A stretch of DNA of 64,000 bases from SSEF01 sp964398485. Lineage in GTDB: Bacteria; Patescibacteriota; Minisyncoccia; Moranbacterales; UBA1568. The translations under genes and the position numbers were made by a program. Positions within the stretch are counted from its first letter, which is position 1, and the number at the start of each line of letters is the position of its first letter. Where the stretch lies: NCBI GenBank assembly GCA_964398485.1, contig CAYNMD010000003.1, forward strand, positions 1-64,000, written 5' to 3'. Below, one piece after another: positions 26,345 to 35,477 of the stretch. The notes beneath the pieces are model-generated. The model saw nothing but the letters and a program-made list of their open reading frames with translations. It made no database searches and was not told where the DNA came from.

Positions 26345-27202
26345 ATGATCGACAAGAAATTGTATGATATGCCCCATAAGACGGATATAGCCTGGTGTCC
26401 AAGCTGTGGCAATTTTCCTATCCTCAATATTGTAAAAACCGCTCTTGCAGAACTCGATATTCCACCAACAGAAGCTGTTATTTGTTCGGGTATCGGTCAG
26501 GCTGCCAAGGCCCCTCACTATCTGCGAGTAAATTACTTTAATGGTCTTCATGGGAGGGCCTTACCTCCAGCAACGGCTATCAAAATCGCTAATCCAAAAC
26601 TCACGGTTATTGCTGAGTCAGGTGATGGTGACACCTATGGGGAAGGAGGTAATCATTTTCTGCACACCATACGGAGAAACCCTGATATCACCAATATTGT
26701 TCATAACAACATGATTTACGGCCTCACTAAGGGACAGGCTTCACCAACGAGTGAAAGAGGTATGGTGACGCCAGTTCAGACAACTGGAGTAATTATAGAG
26801 CCCTTTAATCCAATAGCTGTTGCCCTTTCTTGTGGAGCCACTTTTGTGGCGAGAGCTTTTTCTGGTGACGTTGTCCAGGCAGTCAAAATTGTAAAAGAGG
26901 CTATACAGCATAAAGGATATGCTTTGGTAGATATTTTCCAGCCGTGTGTAGTATTTAATAAACAGAATACCTACCAGTGGTTTAAGCAGAATACCTACTA
27001 CCTCAATGAAGAGCATGATCAATCTAATCGCTCGAAAGCTTTTGAAATTGCGTTTGACATGTCTAAATTGGCTCTAGGAGTTATTTATCAAGAAACTGGC
27101 CGAAAAACATATGAGCAATTGATTCGTGACACAGATGAGTCTCTTCATCAAATCCGTTCAGGAGTTTCCTTGAAGGACTTTTTTATGAGAAACTATAAAT
27201 GA
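26345..27202 (+). CDS. 2-oxoacid:ferredoxin oxidoreductase, TPP-binding beta subunit
   Basis: 285 residues. WCPSCGNF carries the Cys pair, ICSGIGQAAKAPHYL and FNGLHGRALPPATAIK precede the thiamine-diphosphate motif AESGDGDTYGEGGNHFLHTIRRN, and HNNMIYGLTKGQASPTS is the family's Mg-TPP and specificity segment. It forms the catalytic heterodimer with the upstream fused subunit. Confidence 0.92.
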   Translation: MIDKKLYDMPHKTDIAWCPSCGNFPILNIVKTALAELDIPPTEAVICSGIGQAAKAPHYLRVNYFNGLHGRALPPATAIKIANPKLTVIAESGDGDTYGEGGNHFLHTIRRNPDITNIVHNNMIYGLTKGQASPTSERGMVTPVQTTGVIIEPFNPIAVALSCGATFVARAFSGDVVQAVKIVKEAIQHKGYALVDIFQPCVVFNKQNTYQWFKQNTYYLNEEHDQSNRSKAFEIAFDMSKLALGVIYQETGRKTYEQLIRDTDESLHQIRSGVSLKDFFMRNYK

Positions 27203-27317
27203 TCAGGAGTTGGCGGCGGGGTGATGTTCTTGTGCTCTTCTATTTTAAATGGGTAGTTTTTATAAAAATAAAATGCATTTTTATGTGGCAGAAGTGGCGT
27301 GAGTATTCCTTATTTTT

Positions 27318-29834
27318 TTGCTTGACCTTTTTTGTTCCTTGTTTTTCTTTCCTGCACAAGTTGATGCCGCATGTAGCTTTGACGGAAATTTAACTTGGGG
27401 GGGAGGGAATTGCAGTGCCAATATGAGCGTAACTGCTGAAGACGGTCAATCCAGGTCAGCTAATAACACTAATCAGGGTTATACTGGCCGAATAACGTAT
27501 GTTTGTAACGGAAGTGATTGGGCAAAAGTAAGTGAAACATGTACTCAGTCAAGCGGTCTTTCGGTTGCAGCTAACCTTAGTCCAAGTACGGTTTCTCCAG
27601 GAGGGACTTTTAGTGCGGAGTGGTCTATTAGTGGAGCTACGTCGTGTAGTCTTCATACTCAGATTTCTAAGAGCGGTGGTGAAGTTACTGATGACACTGT
27701 AAATTTTCCAACAACAAGTGGGAGAAGTAGTTATACTTTCAAGGCTGGTGAGGTAGCCGCTTTTTACACCCTTACCTGTTCTGGTGGGGGAGAAACAAAA
27801 TCTGCTTCTGATTCAGTGCTTGTTACTCCAACGATTAATTCAGTTACAGTGAGTCCAACTACAATCTCAGCTGGTTCATCAGCTACAGTTACGGTAGTTT
27901 CTACGAATGCAGGTAGTTGCCATATTGCCAATACAGCCGTTGTTTTCCCTAGTCCTAATAGTTCGGTAAGCTTTTCTCCTACGCGATCTGGTTCTTATAC
28001 AGTAATTTGTTCATTGCCTGGGGGTAGAGGAGGGACGGCTCAAAAAAGTTTTTCTATCACTGTTACTTCTGCTTCTCCTACCGCGCCAACGGCCACTATA
28101 TCTGCCAACGGTACGGAGGGAAGAAACACGAGTGCCCCAGGGTCTCTTCCGGCAGCTGTTATCACAAGCAGCGGCAGTGCAACGGTCTCTTGGTCATCAA
28201 CACAGGCCACAAGTTGTAAGTTGGGTGGAACAAACAAAGTAACTGGTTGGAATGCCGGGACAGTGGAGACTTCGGGGAGTAAATCTTTCGCAGCGAGTGA
28301 TTTTACTACCGGTGCTGGTTACTATACATTTACCGTTCAGTGCACCAATGCTGCGGGAGAGTGGTCATCTACCATTGGGGTTGATGTAGTACTACAGGGT
28401 GGTACAGGGGGTGGTGATAATCCTCCTCCCGGTGGTGGGGGCTCGGCTCCGGGGGTGCCAACGGGTTTGGCGGCTACACCTGGGGACTGTAATACCGGGA
28501 AGATTGTACTAACCTGGAATGCGGTAACTGGGGCTACTTCATATCAACTACGTGATGGAACCACTCAGATTTACAATAGTTCAGCACGGACTTTCACACA
28601 TACCAATCTTGCAGCTGGATCGACTCATAATTATACGGTCAGAGCAAGGAATAACAGTGGCGACTCGGCATTTTCTTCACCGGCAGTAGTGGCCACTGCT
28701 CCTATGACGGTTTGTTCACCTGTAATTAATGCTTTTTCTACGGACAAGGCGACGTTAGCTACTCCTGGACCAGTTACTTTGAGTTGGCAAACTACTCGAA
28801 CAGCGAGTTGTACTGCTTCAGGCGACTGGAGCGGCTCGGTAACTCCACTGACAGGTTCGCGAGTAGTCACTGTCAATAGTACGAGTACTTACTACCTGGT
28901 CTGTATGGATACCAATGGTAATACCACTGAAGAAAAGTCAGTTACTGTGACCGTGGGTAACTCCTCTTGTACTCCAAATAATTCCTGTGCAGCGAGTCGC
29001 TGTACGTTTGAACAGTGCTCTGACGGCTGTGGGGGATTTATTGGTGGGACACAGGACTGTGATGACTCACTCTGTATCCCAGATAATAGTTGTATCCTCA
29101 CCACCCCAGTTGGTTCCTACTGTACTAATAATTGTGGCCAACAGGTTCCCGGAGGAATGAGTACGGGCGGTGGTGATAATCCAAATCAATGTACGCCAAC
29201 TATTAGCTGTAACCCCGCTGAAACGTGTACGGGAGCTACCTGCTGGAATGGCTGTGCCAATATTGCTGGTACTAAAGATTGTAGTACTACTCCCATTATT
29301 GTTTCCACCTCCCCCGTCCTCTTCCAGAATCCACTCAAATTCAATAATCCTCACGATCTCCTTACTACGCTCCTTACCTTCTTCCAGGGGATTATAGTAA
29401 TACTCTCCCTCATCATGATTATCATCGGAGCCTTCCTCTACATTACCTCAGCTGGAGATGAAGGAAGAATGACTCAAGGAAAAAAAGCTATCTTAGCCGC
29501 CCTCATAGGTCTCGCCTTAGGTATCGCTGCCCCTGCCTTCCTCAGAGAGATAGCTTCTATCCTCGGTTGGGGTACCCCCAATCTCCCCAGTGGAGTAGGC
29601 ACTTCCCTCACTCTCATTCAGATAGCGACCAATGTCCTCAACTTTCTTCTGACGATCATTGGTATCCTCGCTATCATCATGCTCGTGATTGGAGGCATTA
29701 TGTACCTTACCGCAGCTGGAAATGAAGATACTCTTGATAAAGGCAAAAGAATCGTAAAATACTCTCTCATTGGCATTACGATTGCCTTAGCTTCTCTTGT
29801 TCTCGTAAAGGCGGTAGCGGGGCTGCTATCGTAG
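27318..29834 (+). CDS. Large Ig/FN3 adhesin-like protein ending in tandem T4SS-pilin-like membrane modules
   Basis: 838 residues as open here. After a signal-like start come repeated Ser/Thr-rich Ig-like beta domains, an FN3 domain at about 375-460 (PGVPTGLAATPG...LTWNAVTGATSYQLR), a further Ig-like domain, then a Cys-rich segment (about 550-660). The C-terminus has four helices arranged as two similar units, each IIGAFLYITSAGDEG or IGGIMYLTAAGNED followed by GK and a second helix, as in CPR T4SS/TrbC-VirB2-like pilins. The start is a TTG; a better signal peptide begins at ATG 27283 in another frame, so a frameshift near 27340-27360 is likely. Confidence 0.7.
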   Translation: MLDLFCSLFFFPAQVDAACSFDGNLTWGGGNCSANMSVTAEDGQSRSANNTNQGYTGRITYVCNGSDWAKVSETCTQSSGLSVAANLSPSTVSPGGTFSAEWSISGATSCSLHTQISKSGGEVTDDTVNFPTTSGRSSYTFKAGEVAAFYTLTCSGGGETKSASDSVLVTPTINSVTVSPTTISAGSSATVTVVSTNAGSCHIANTAVVFPSPNSSVSFSPTRSGSYTVICSLPGGRGGTAQKSFSITVTSASPTAPTATISANGTEGRNTSAPGSLPAAVITSSGSATVSWSSTQATSCKLGGTNKVTGWNAGTVETSGSKSFAASDFTTGAGYYTFTVQCTNAAGEWSSTIGVDVVLQGGTGGGDNPPPGGGGSAPGVPTGLAATPGDCNTGKIVLTWNAVTGATSYQLRDGTTQIYNSSARTFTHTNLAAGSTHNYTVRARNNSGDSAFSSPAVVATAPMTVCSPVINAFSTDKATLATPGPVTLSWQTTRTASCTASGDWSGSVTPLTGSRVVTVNSTSTYYLVCMDTNGNTTEEKSVTVTVGNSSCTPNNSCAASRCTFEQCSDGCGGFIGGTQDCDDSLCIPDNSCILTTPVGSYCTNNCGQQVPGGMSTGGGDNPNQCTPTISCNPAETCTGATCWNGCANIAGTKDCSTTPIIVSTSPVLFQNPLKFNNPHDLLTTLLTFFQGIIVILSLIMIIIGAFLYITSAGDEGRMTQGKKAILAALIGLALGIAAPAFLREIASILGWGTPNLPSGVGTSLTLIQIATNVLNFLLTIIGILAIIMLVIGGIMYLTAAGNEDTLDKGKRIVKYSLIGITIALASLVLVKAVAGLLS

Positions 29835-29847
29835 GAAGGGGAACAAC

Positions 29848-29876
29848 AAAAAACCACCCAAATAGGATGGTTTTTT
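29848..29876. terminator. Bidirectional terminator between the adhesin gene and rpmA
   Basis: AAAAAACCAcCC and GGaTGGTTTTTT form a hairpin with A and T tracts on both sides, between convergent genes. Confidence 0.85.
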
Positions 29877-29897
29877 AATCTAAGTTTGAGGAGAGAT

Positions 29898-30182
29898 CTA
29901 CTTTGTCTCAGGTAAGACGTGAACAAACATTCTTTTAGCAAGTTTTCCGGTGAAGGCCTTTACTTTGCGTTCTTCAAACTTCACCACGCCGTCAATGAGT
30001 GAAAAGAGAGTATCATCGGCGCCGCGCTCTACGTTTTTTCCAGCATGAAACTTGGTACCACGCTGTCTGACAATGATGTTGCCTTCGTCGGCTCGCTGTC
30101 CACCAAAAATCTTTACTCCAAGACGCTTGGAAATTGAATCGCGGCCAAGACTGGTTGATCCACCGGCTTTTCTGGTTGCCAT
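29898..30182 (-). CDS. rpmA: 50S ribosomal protein L27
   Basis: 94 residues. ATRKAGGSTSLGRDSISKRLGVKIFGGQ and GNIIVRQRGTKFHAGKNVERGADDTLFSL are diagnostic of L27, whose N-terminal tail reaches the peptidyl-transferase centre. The start MATRKAGGST is the direct mature form; no Firmicutes-type cleavable extension. It stands alone, 15 kb from rplU and on the other strand, whereas most bacteria keep rplU-rpmA together. Confidence 0.95.
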   Translation of the reverse strand: MATRKAGGSTSLGRDSISKRLGVKIFGGQRADEGNIIVRQRGTKFHAGKNVERGADDTLFSLIDGVVKFEERKVKAFTGKLAKRMFVHVLPETK

Positions 30183-30230
30183 ACAAGTAGAGTTCTAGTA
30201 CACTAAGGGGTCAAATAATATGCTTTGAGG

Positions 30231-30258
30231 AGTATAACATATCCGTGTTAACTGTCAA
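30231..30258 (-). promoter_or_regulatory. Promoter of rpmA
   Basis: On the minus strand TTGACA and TATACT stand 16 bp apart, about 50 nt upstream of the ATG. It overlaps the start region of the divergent gene. Confidence 0.7.
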
Positions 30259-30265
30259 CAGTCCT

Positions 30266-30658
30266 ATGCAAAGAATGGGGGAATATAGGGATAGTCTAAT
30301 AAATTGGCTTAAACAAAGCAAAAATAAGCTTCTTTTGGGATCAAGTTATCTTGTAATTGGAGTTCTTTGTTTTGAGGCGGGATGGCTTCAAAAAAGCCTT
30401 GTTGCGAGCGAGTCTTTTGAATTTACTATAGAGACAAAAACTCTTCAAATAGCTCCTCAGGTTGAAGAAATTCAATTGGCAGTTCCCCCTAAGACTACTG
30501 ATCAGGTATGTCGATTTATTGGCAGTAAGAAATCAAATAAGTATCATCACCCGCAGTCTCGTTGTGCTAAACAAATTAAGCAGGAGAATCAGATTTGTTT
30601 TTCTTCTGTAGAAGCAGCACAAGCTCGGCATTATGTGCCCGGATGTTTGGAATTGTAG
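30266..30658 (+). CDS. Membrane-anchored protein with Ada-like Cys/His domain
   Basis: 130 residues: a single transmembrane helix (about 24-44), a linker, and a C-terminal module CRFIGSKKSNKYHHPQSRCAKQI...NQICFSSVEAAQARHYVPGC. This resembles the Ada N-terminal zinc domain pattern (GSKxSxxYHxxxCxxAxxI-eNxxxFxSxeeAxxxGYxPC), common as a stand-alone module in CPR proteins. Metal binding is inferred. ATG chosen over an upstream in-frame TTG inside the rpmA promoter. Confidence 0.6.
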   Translation: MQRMGEYRDSLINWLKQSKNKLLLGSSYLVIGVLCFEAGWLQKSLVASESFEFTIETKTLQIAPQVEEIQLAVPPKTTDQVCRFIGSKKSNKYHHPQSRCAKQIKQENQICFSSVEAAQARHYVPGCLEL

Positions 30659-30690
30659 TGAGAGTAGTATGAATGTGGCATAATGGGGCT

Positions 30691-31884
30691 ATGTCACATC
30701 AATATCAAAAGCAATATCAGGAACTGTTTAATCGAAATAAAGTAAGATTCCTTTCAGGCCTCTCCTTTGGTATTGGTTTTCTTGATGCCCTTCTTCTCTA
30801 TATTCTATCTTCGTATTTTATTCAGGTGGCTGGCGAAGAAAATATCGGCTGGTTTTACTTTTTTGCTTTTGCTCTGGTGCTCTGGTGGCTTATTCGACTA
30901 CAGCCCTTGGTCCGTCGTTTTGGATCAGCGCGGCTTCTCCTTTTTCTTTTAACTAATCTCATTGCCTTGAGTGTTATTCTCAGTCTCGATGGGCCTTCTT
31001 GGTTTGGAGCTGGACTCCTTCTGTTTTTCATAGTGTGCAGCAATCTTGTTTGGTCAGTGATGGACGTGTTGGTTGAAGACTTTTCTGCCGACCATGTTTC
31101 TGGGAGGGTGCGGGGATTTTATCTTACCGTATTAAACCTTGGTCTCTTGATGGCGCCTTGGCTTTCGACAAAAGTTCTGAGTCAATTTGGATACTCTGGT
31201 GTTTTCTCTCTCCTTACTTTTGGCTATACTCTCGTGTTTCTTGCTGCTCTCCTTGGTCTGAGATCGCACAAAACAAAACCACTTGTTCGTATTTCTTTTT
31301 CTACAACTCTAATTAAGGCCTGGAAAAACCGAAATATTCGCATTATTTATCTCTTGTCGTGGATGCTCGAGTTTTTTTATGCCATTATGATTGTTTACGC
31401 ACCAATCCTCCTTATAGAGCAACAGCTTGATTGGCAAGATATTGGAGTAGTGTTTACTATTATGCTCCTGCCTTTCGTATTGATACAGTATCCACTTGGG
31501 ATTTTGGCAGACAAAAAATATGGTGAACGCGAGCTTCTTTTTCTCTCCCTTGTCATTATGGGGATAGCCACCTTGTTTTTTGCTATGAGCCATCACCTTT
31601 CTCTAGTTGAGTGGGGAGCCATTCTGTTTCTTACTCGTGTAGGTGCCGCGGCTCTTGAGGTCCTTCGAGACTCATTTTTTTACAAGCAAATTGGCCCTCA
31701 AGATACAGATATGGTGGCATTTTTCCGTACGGCAAGACCAGTGGCGAATATTGTTGGGGCTGGTATGGCGGTGCTTTTTCTCGCTTATTGGGATACTGCC
31801 GCCCTCTTTCTTCTGGTAGGGGGGCTTTCCCTTCTTTTTGCTGGCAGCAGCCTTTTTCTCAAAGATACTCAGCCTACAGCTTAG
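30691..31884 (+). CDS. Major facilitator superfamily transporter
   Basis: 397 residues with twelve predicted helices in two bundles. The loop-2 region has GSARLLLFLLTN, and the central loop HKTKPLVRIS precedes helix 7. Substrate unknown. A CATAAT -10-like box ends 6 nt before this ATG, so the mRNA would be nearly leaderless; an upstream in-frame ATG at 30673 lies at or before this box and was rejected. Confidence 0.85.
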   Translation: MSHQYQKQYQELFNRNKVRFLSGLSFGIGFLDALLLYILSSYFIQVAGEENIGWFYFFAFALVLWWLIRLQPLVRRFGSARLLLFLLTNLIALSVILSLDGPSWFGAGLLLFFIVCSNLVWSVMDVLVEDFSADHVSGRVRGFYLTVLNLGLLMAPWLSTKVLSQFGYSGVFSLLTFGYTLVFLAALLGLRSHKTKPLVRISFSTTLIKAWKNRNIRIIYLLSWMLEFFYAIMIVYAPILLIEQQLDWQDIGVVFTIMLLPFVLIQYPLGILADKKYGERELLFLSLVIMGIATLFFAMSHHLSLVEWGAILFLTRVGAAALEVLRDSFFYKQIGPQDTDMVAFFRTARPVANIVGAGMAVLFLAYWDTAALFLLVGGLSLLFAGSSLFLKDTQPTA

Positions 31885-31950
31885 CCTTTATTTTGGCTGT
31901 TTTGCGAGGGATGGTATGATAAAAAAGGGGAAATTCTCCCATTTTACTCT

Positions 31951-32667
31951 ATGGTTTACGCCGTTCGGTTAGAGCAGTTTGAAGGACCGCTCGAAATTTT
32001 GTTGTCACTTATTGAAAAAGAGAAACTGGATATTACCCGGGTCTCTTTGGCACAGGTGGCTGATCAATACCTAGAGTATCTCGAACGAGAACAAGATTTG
32101 CCCCTGGAGTCGCTTTCACGCTTCCTTTCCATTGCAGCAAGATTGATTTTGCTCAAATCACGGGCATTGCTGCCACTGCTTGTCTTTACTGATGATGAAG
32201 AAGAATCCATAGTGGATCTTGAGTGGCAGTTGCGAGAGTATAAACGTTATCGTGAGGCTGGGCTACACTTGGGTCAGCTCCTCACAAGGAAACGTTATTC
32301 CTATGTTCGAGATCGATCAGTTCAGATGGAGACAGGTATGTTTTTCCCGCCAGCACACCTAGGGGTAATAGATTTGCGCCAGGCTTTTGAGGCGGTTCTT
32401 GGAGAAATACCAATATTTGAAAAGCTTGAAGAGGTTGAATTACAGCAAATTGTCCGACTAGAAGAGAAGATGGCTTTTTTTCGGGAAACGCTAACAGAAA
32501 GAATGGAGACTTCTTTTCGTGCAATGACTCAAAAAGTGGAGAGTCGCGTAGAGCTTATTGTTTCATTTCTTGCCTTGTTGCAATTAATAAAAGAGAAGTT
32601 TATTGTTGTTGAACAACGAGAACGTTTTGGTGATATTGCTATTCGTCATCGTTCCGAAGTTGTCTGA
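31951..32667 (+). CDS. scpA: Segregation and condensation protein A (kleisin)
   Basis: 238 residues. LEQFEGPLEILLSLIEKEKLDITRVSLAQVADQYLEYL is the ScpA N-terminal domain that contacts the SMC neck; FLSIAARLILLKSRALLP follows, and a C-terminal winged helix (VELIVSFLALLQLIKEKFIVVEQRERFGDI) ends it. It bridges SMC heads during chromosome segregation. scpB follows 9 nt later; smc itself is not in the window. Confidence 0.93.
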   Translation: MVYAVRLEQFEGPLEILLSLIEKEKLDITRVSLAQVADQYLEYLEREQDLPLESLSRFLSIAARLILLKSRALLPLLVFTDDEEESIVDLEWQLREYKRYREAGLHLGQLLTRKRYSYVRDRSVQMETGMFFPPAHLGVIDLRQAFEAVLGEIPIFEKLEEVELQQIVRLEEKMAFFRETLTERMETSFRAMTQKVESRVELIVSFLALLQLIKEKFIVVEQRERFGDIAIRHRSEVV

Positions 32668-32676
32668 TTTATCATT

Positions 32677-33264
32677 ATGTCCATCTCCTCTCAGCAAGTA
32701 GCACAGCTTGAAGCGCTCCTCTATGTGAGCGGTGAAGCCTTAGAAAAAAAGAAGATTGAAGAACTTCTTGATGTGAGCGCAGAGGAGCTTGCTTCCGTTA
32801 TAGCAGTGCTTCATGAGCGGTATCAGGACAGCCATTCTGGTCTTATGCTTATTGAACATGGTAGTGTCCTTGAAATTGCTACCAAGCCAGATCATGCTAC
32901 TGTAATTGAGAAATTTACTAAAAGTTTTTTGCAGGAAAATCTCTCTAAGGCAGCCCTTGAAGTATTGGCTATTATTGCCTACCGAGGGCCGATTACTCGG
33001 GCTGCTATTGAATCAATTCGAGGGGTGAATTGCAGTTTTACTTTACGTAATCTTTTGATTCGGGGACTGATCACTCGGGAAGAGAATCCAGAAGATAACC
33101 GAGAGTATGTCTATACAGCTTCACTGTCTTTACTTGAAAAACTTGGTATTGCCTCCCAAAATGAGCTACCTGATTTTTCAACACTTTCTCAGGACGTGAG
33201 ATTGCAAGAGTCGAAGTCGGTGGAGGATACAGCAAGTCAAAATACTACTCAAACTGTTTCATGA
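32677..33264 (+). CDS. scpB: Segregation and condensation protein B
   Basis: 195 residues with two winged-helix domains. QVAQLEALLYVSGEALEKKKIEELL opens the first, and LEVLAIIAYRGPITRAAIESIRGVN is the family signature. A polar tail of about 30 residues ends it. It dimerises on ScpA in the condensin complex. The stop overlaps the start of the carboxypeptidase gene (ATGA). Confidence 0.93.
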   Translation: MSISSQQVAQLEALLYVSGEALEKKKIEELLDVSAEELASVIAVLHERYQDSHSGLMLIEHGSVLEIATKPDHATVIEKFTKSFLQENLSKAALEVLAIIAYRGPITRAAIESIRGVNCSFTLRNLLIRGLITREENPEDNREYVYTASLSLLEKLGIASQNELPDFSTLSQDVRLQESKSVEDTASQNTTQTVS

Positions 33265-34298
33265 TGATACGATTTCTTTTTTTGTTACTCATGATAGGTG
33301 TTACTTGGGGGGCGTGGATTTTAAAGGAACGTCCGCAGTTTCTTTTGGATATTGCTCTTGGTGAATGGGGAATACTCAGTAAATGGGTTGCTCCTCCTGC
33401 ACCGTCCGCAGTACCAGAAGCTCCTTTTGCGTCTATTCCTTTTATTGCTGAGAATCGGGGAGCCTCGGCAGTTTTTCAGCCACATCTGCGAGATTTTGCA
33501 CCCCGTCTTTCGGTGCCAACAGCTCATGCCGCTATTCTGCTTGATGCCGAGACAGGAAAGGAACTCTATGCTCGAAATGCTCACGACCGACGTCAGGTAG
33601 CCTCTCTTACCAAACTTTTTACCGCGCTCATTGTAGCAGAACAAATTAAAGATTTGGAGACACTTGTGACTATTGATGAAGAAGCAGTTTATGCTGATGG
33701 TACGCGAGTGGGTTGTCCCCGATCTGGCTTTTGTAATGGAGTAAGACTTCAAGTGGGTGAACAGATAACAGTTCGTAACCTTCTTAAGGCGGCTCTTATG
33801 AATAGTGCGAATGACGCCGCCACAGCGCTAGGAAAACATCTCGGAGGATCAGTATCGGGTTTTGCTGTCATAATGAACAAGCGAGCAGTTGAACTTGGTC
33901 TTACTGATTCTCATTTTTGCACCCCGTCAGGATTGGAGATAGATGGCCAAGAGTCTGAATGTTATTCTAGTGCTACTGATATGGCTAAAGTGGCTGCTGC
34001 TAGTTTGAAACACCCTATTTTGTGGGATATTATGCAGTTGAAAGAGACCATTATTACCTCCCATGATGGTTCCCGAGAGCATGAGCTTTTTAACACTAAT
34101 CAACTTTTAGGTTCGATGCCCAACCTCCTTGGGACAAAAACTGGATTTACCCCTATGGCTGGGTATTCACTGCTAGCGGTTGCTAATCATCCTGATGGAA
34201 ATCATCCAGTAGTTGCGGTAGTGCTCAATGATCCATATCGTTGGGAGAGTATCCAATCTATGTTTTCTTGGAGTTTTCAGGCTTATGATTGGATATGA
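33261..34298 (+). CDS. D-alanyl-D-alanine carboxypeptidase (peptidase S11, DacF-like)
   Basis: 345 residues with an N-terminal signal or anchor helix (about 1-16). The three penicillin-binding motifs are in order: SLTK (S115-K118), SAN (from S182) and KTG (293-295). It trims terminal D-Ala from peptidoglycan stem peptides outside the membrane. Two cysteines flank the SxxK-to-SxN region (GCPRSGFC), perhaps a disulfide. It is coupled to scpB and precedes mraY, so cell-wall genes cluster here. Confidence 0.92.
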   Translation: MMIRFLFLLLMIGVTWGAWILKERPQFLLDIALGEWGILSKWVAPPAPSAVPEAPFASIPFIAENRGASAVFQPHLRDFAPRLSVPTAHAAILLDAETGKELYARNAHDRRQVASLTKLFTALIVAEQIKDLETLVTIDEEAVYADGTRVGCPRSGFCNGVRLQVGEQITVRNLLKAALMNSANDAATALGKHLGGSVSGFAVIMNKRAVELGLTDSHFCTPSGLEIDGQESECYSSATDMAKVAAASLKHPILWDIMQLKETIITSHDGSREHELFNTNQLLGSMPNLLGTKTGFTPMAGYSLLAVANHPDGNHPVVAVVLNDPYRWESIQSMFSWSFQAYDWI

Positions 34299-34346
34299 TG
34301 ATGTCTCTTGTTTGCTACTTTAGTTTTAGTGTATAGAAATACTTCT

Positions 34347-35456
34347 ATGGATTCTCTTGCTCTAGCTCAGTTTCAGAATTTACCAGTCGTGATGAATGTC
34401 GTTAAGGTGCTCATGACAGGGCTTCTTTCATTTATTCTTGCTTTTCTTCTGACCCCTCTCTGGACCCATATCTTGTATAAGTACAAAATTGGTATTCGAA
34501 TTAAAGAGAATGGGGTGAGTGGTGACAAACTTACTTTTGTTTCAAAGCTTCACGCCTGGAAGGCTGGTACTCCAACAATGGGAGGCCTTATTGTGTGGGC
34601 TACGGTTCTTATTTTAGCTCTGGCATCAGAGTGGATATTCCCTTGGGTGGCTCAACTTTTGGATATAAATTTCATTGCTAGACTTGATTTCCTGAAGCGT
34701 TCACAGACTTGGCTACCGCTTTTCACCTTAGTTATGGCTGGTCTTCTGGGACTTTTGGATGATTACATGAGTGTGCGAGGTAAGGGGACAAATAAAGGCG
34801 GGGGAATGCGGTTCCTATTTCGATTTTGGTGGTTGTTTGCCATTGCTGGATTAGGCGCCTGGTGGTTTTATTCCAAGCTTGGCTGGGATACTCTGCATCT
34901 CCCTGCAATTGGTGACTTTACTATTGGTTGGTGGTATATCCCACTCTTCTTATTTGTGATTCTTTTTACGGCTATTTCTTCCAATGAAACTGACGGTCTG
35001 GATGGTCTCAATGGCGGAGTACTGCTTATGGCCTTTAGTTCTTTTGCTCTTCTTGCTTTTATGCATAACAAGGTTGATTTGGCGAGTTTCTGTGCGGCGG
35101 TAGCCGGAGCACTTATGGCTTTCCTTTGGTTTAATGTGTATCCAGCTCGTTTCTTTATGGGTGATACGGGCGCTATTTCACTTGGAACTACTCTTGGGGT
35201 AGTGGCAATGCTGACAAATTCTGCTCTCGTTCTTTTTATTATCGTCTTTGTGTATCTTCTGGAGTCAGGTAGTGTTGCTCTACAGCTTTTTTCGAAGCGT
35301 TTTTTGGGAAGAAAGATATTCTTGGCGGCGCCACTCCATCATCACTTTGAAGCTAGGGGTTGGCCAGAACCAAAAGTGGTTATGCGGGCTTGGATTTTTA
35401 CCGCACTGACAGCTTTACTTGGAGTTATTGTGGGGATTGTTGGTATGGGACAATGA
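34347..35456 (+). CDS. mraY: Phospho-N-acetylmuramoyl-pentapeptide transferase
   Basis: 369 residues, ten helices. KAGTPTMGG, LGLLDDYMSVRGKG, the catalytic NETDGLDGLNGG, FMGDTGAISLGTTLG and APLHHHFEARGWPEPKVV are all present. The enzyme loads UDP-MurNAc-pentapeptide on undecaprenyl phosphate to make lipid I. The start is taken at the ATG; the frame extends 13 codons upstream to a TTG with no support. It stands apart from the usual mur cluster. Confidence 0.94.
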   Translation: MDSLALAQFQNLPVVMNVVKVLMTGLLSFILAFLLTPLWTHILYKYKIGIRIKENGVSGDKLTFVSKLHAWKAGTPTMGGLIVWATVLILALASEWIFPWVAQLLDINFIARLDFLKRSQTWLPLFTLVMAGLLGLLDDYMSVRGKGTNKGGGMRFLFRFWWLFAIAGLGAWWFYSKLGWDTLHLPAIGDFTIGWWYIPLFLFVILFTAISSNETDGLDGLNGGVLLMAFSSFALLAFMHNKVDLASFCAAVAGALMAFLWFNVYPARFFMGDTGAISLGTTLGVVAMLTNSALVLFIIVFVYLLESGSVALQLFSKRFLGRKIFLAAPLHHHFEARGWPEPKVVMRAWIFTALTALLGVIVGIVGMGQ

Positions 35457-35477
35457 AATAAATAACAATTGTATATT

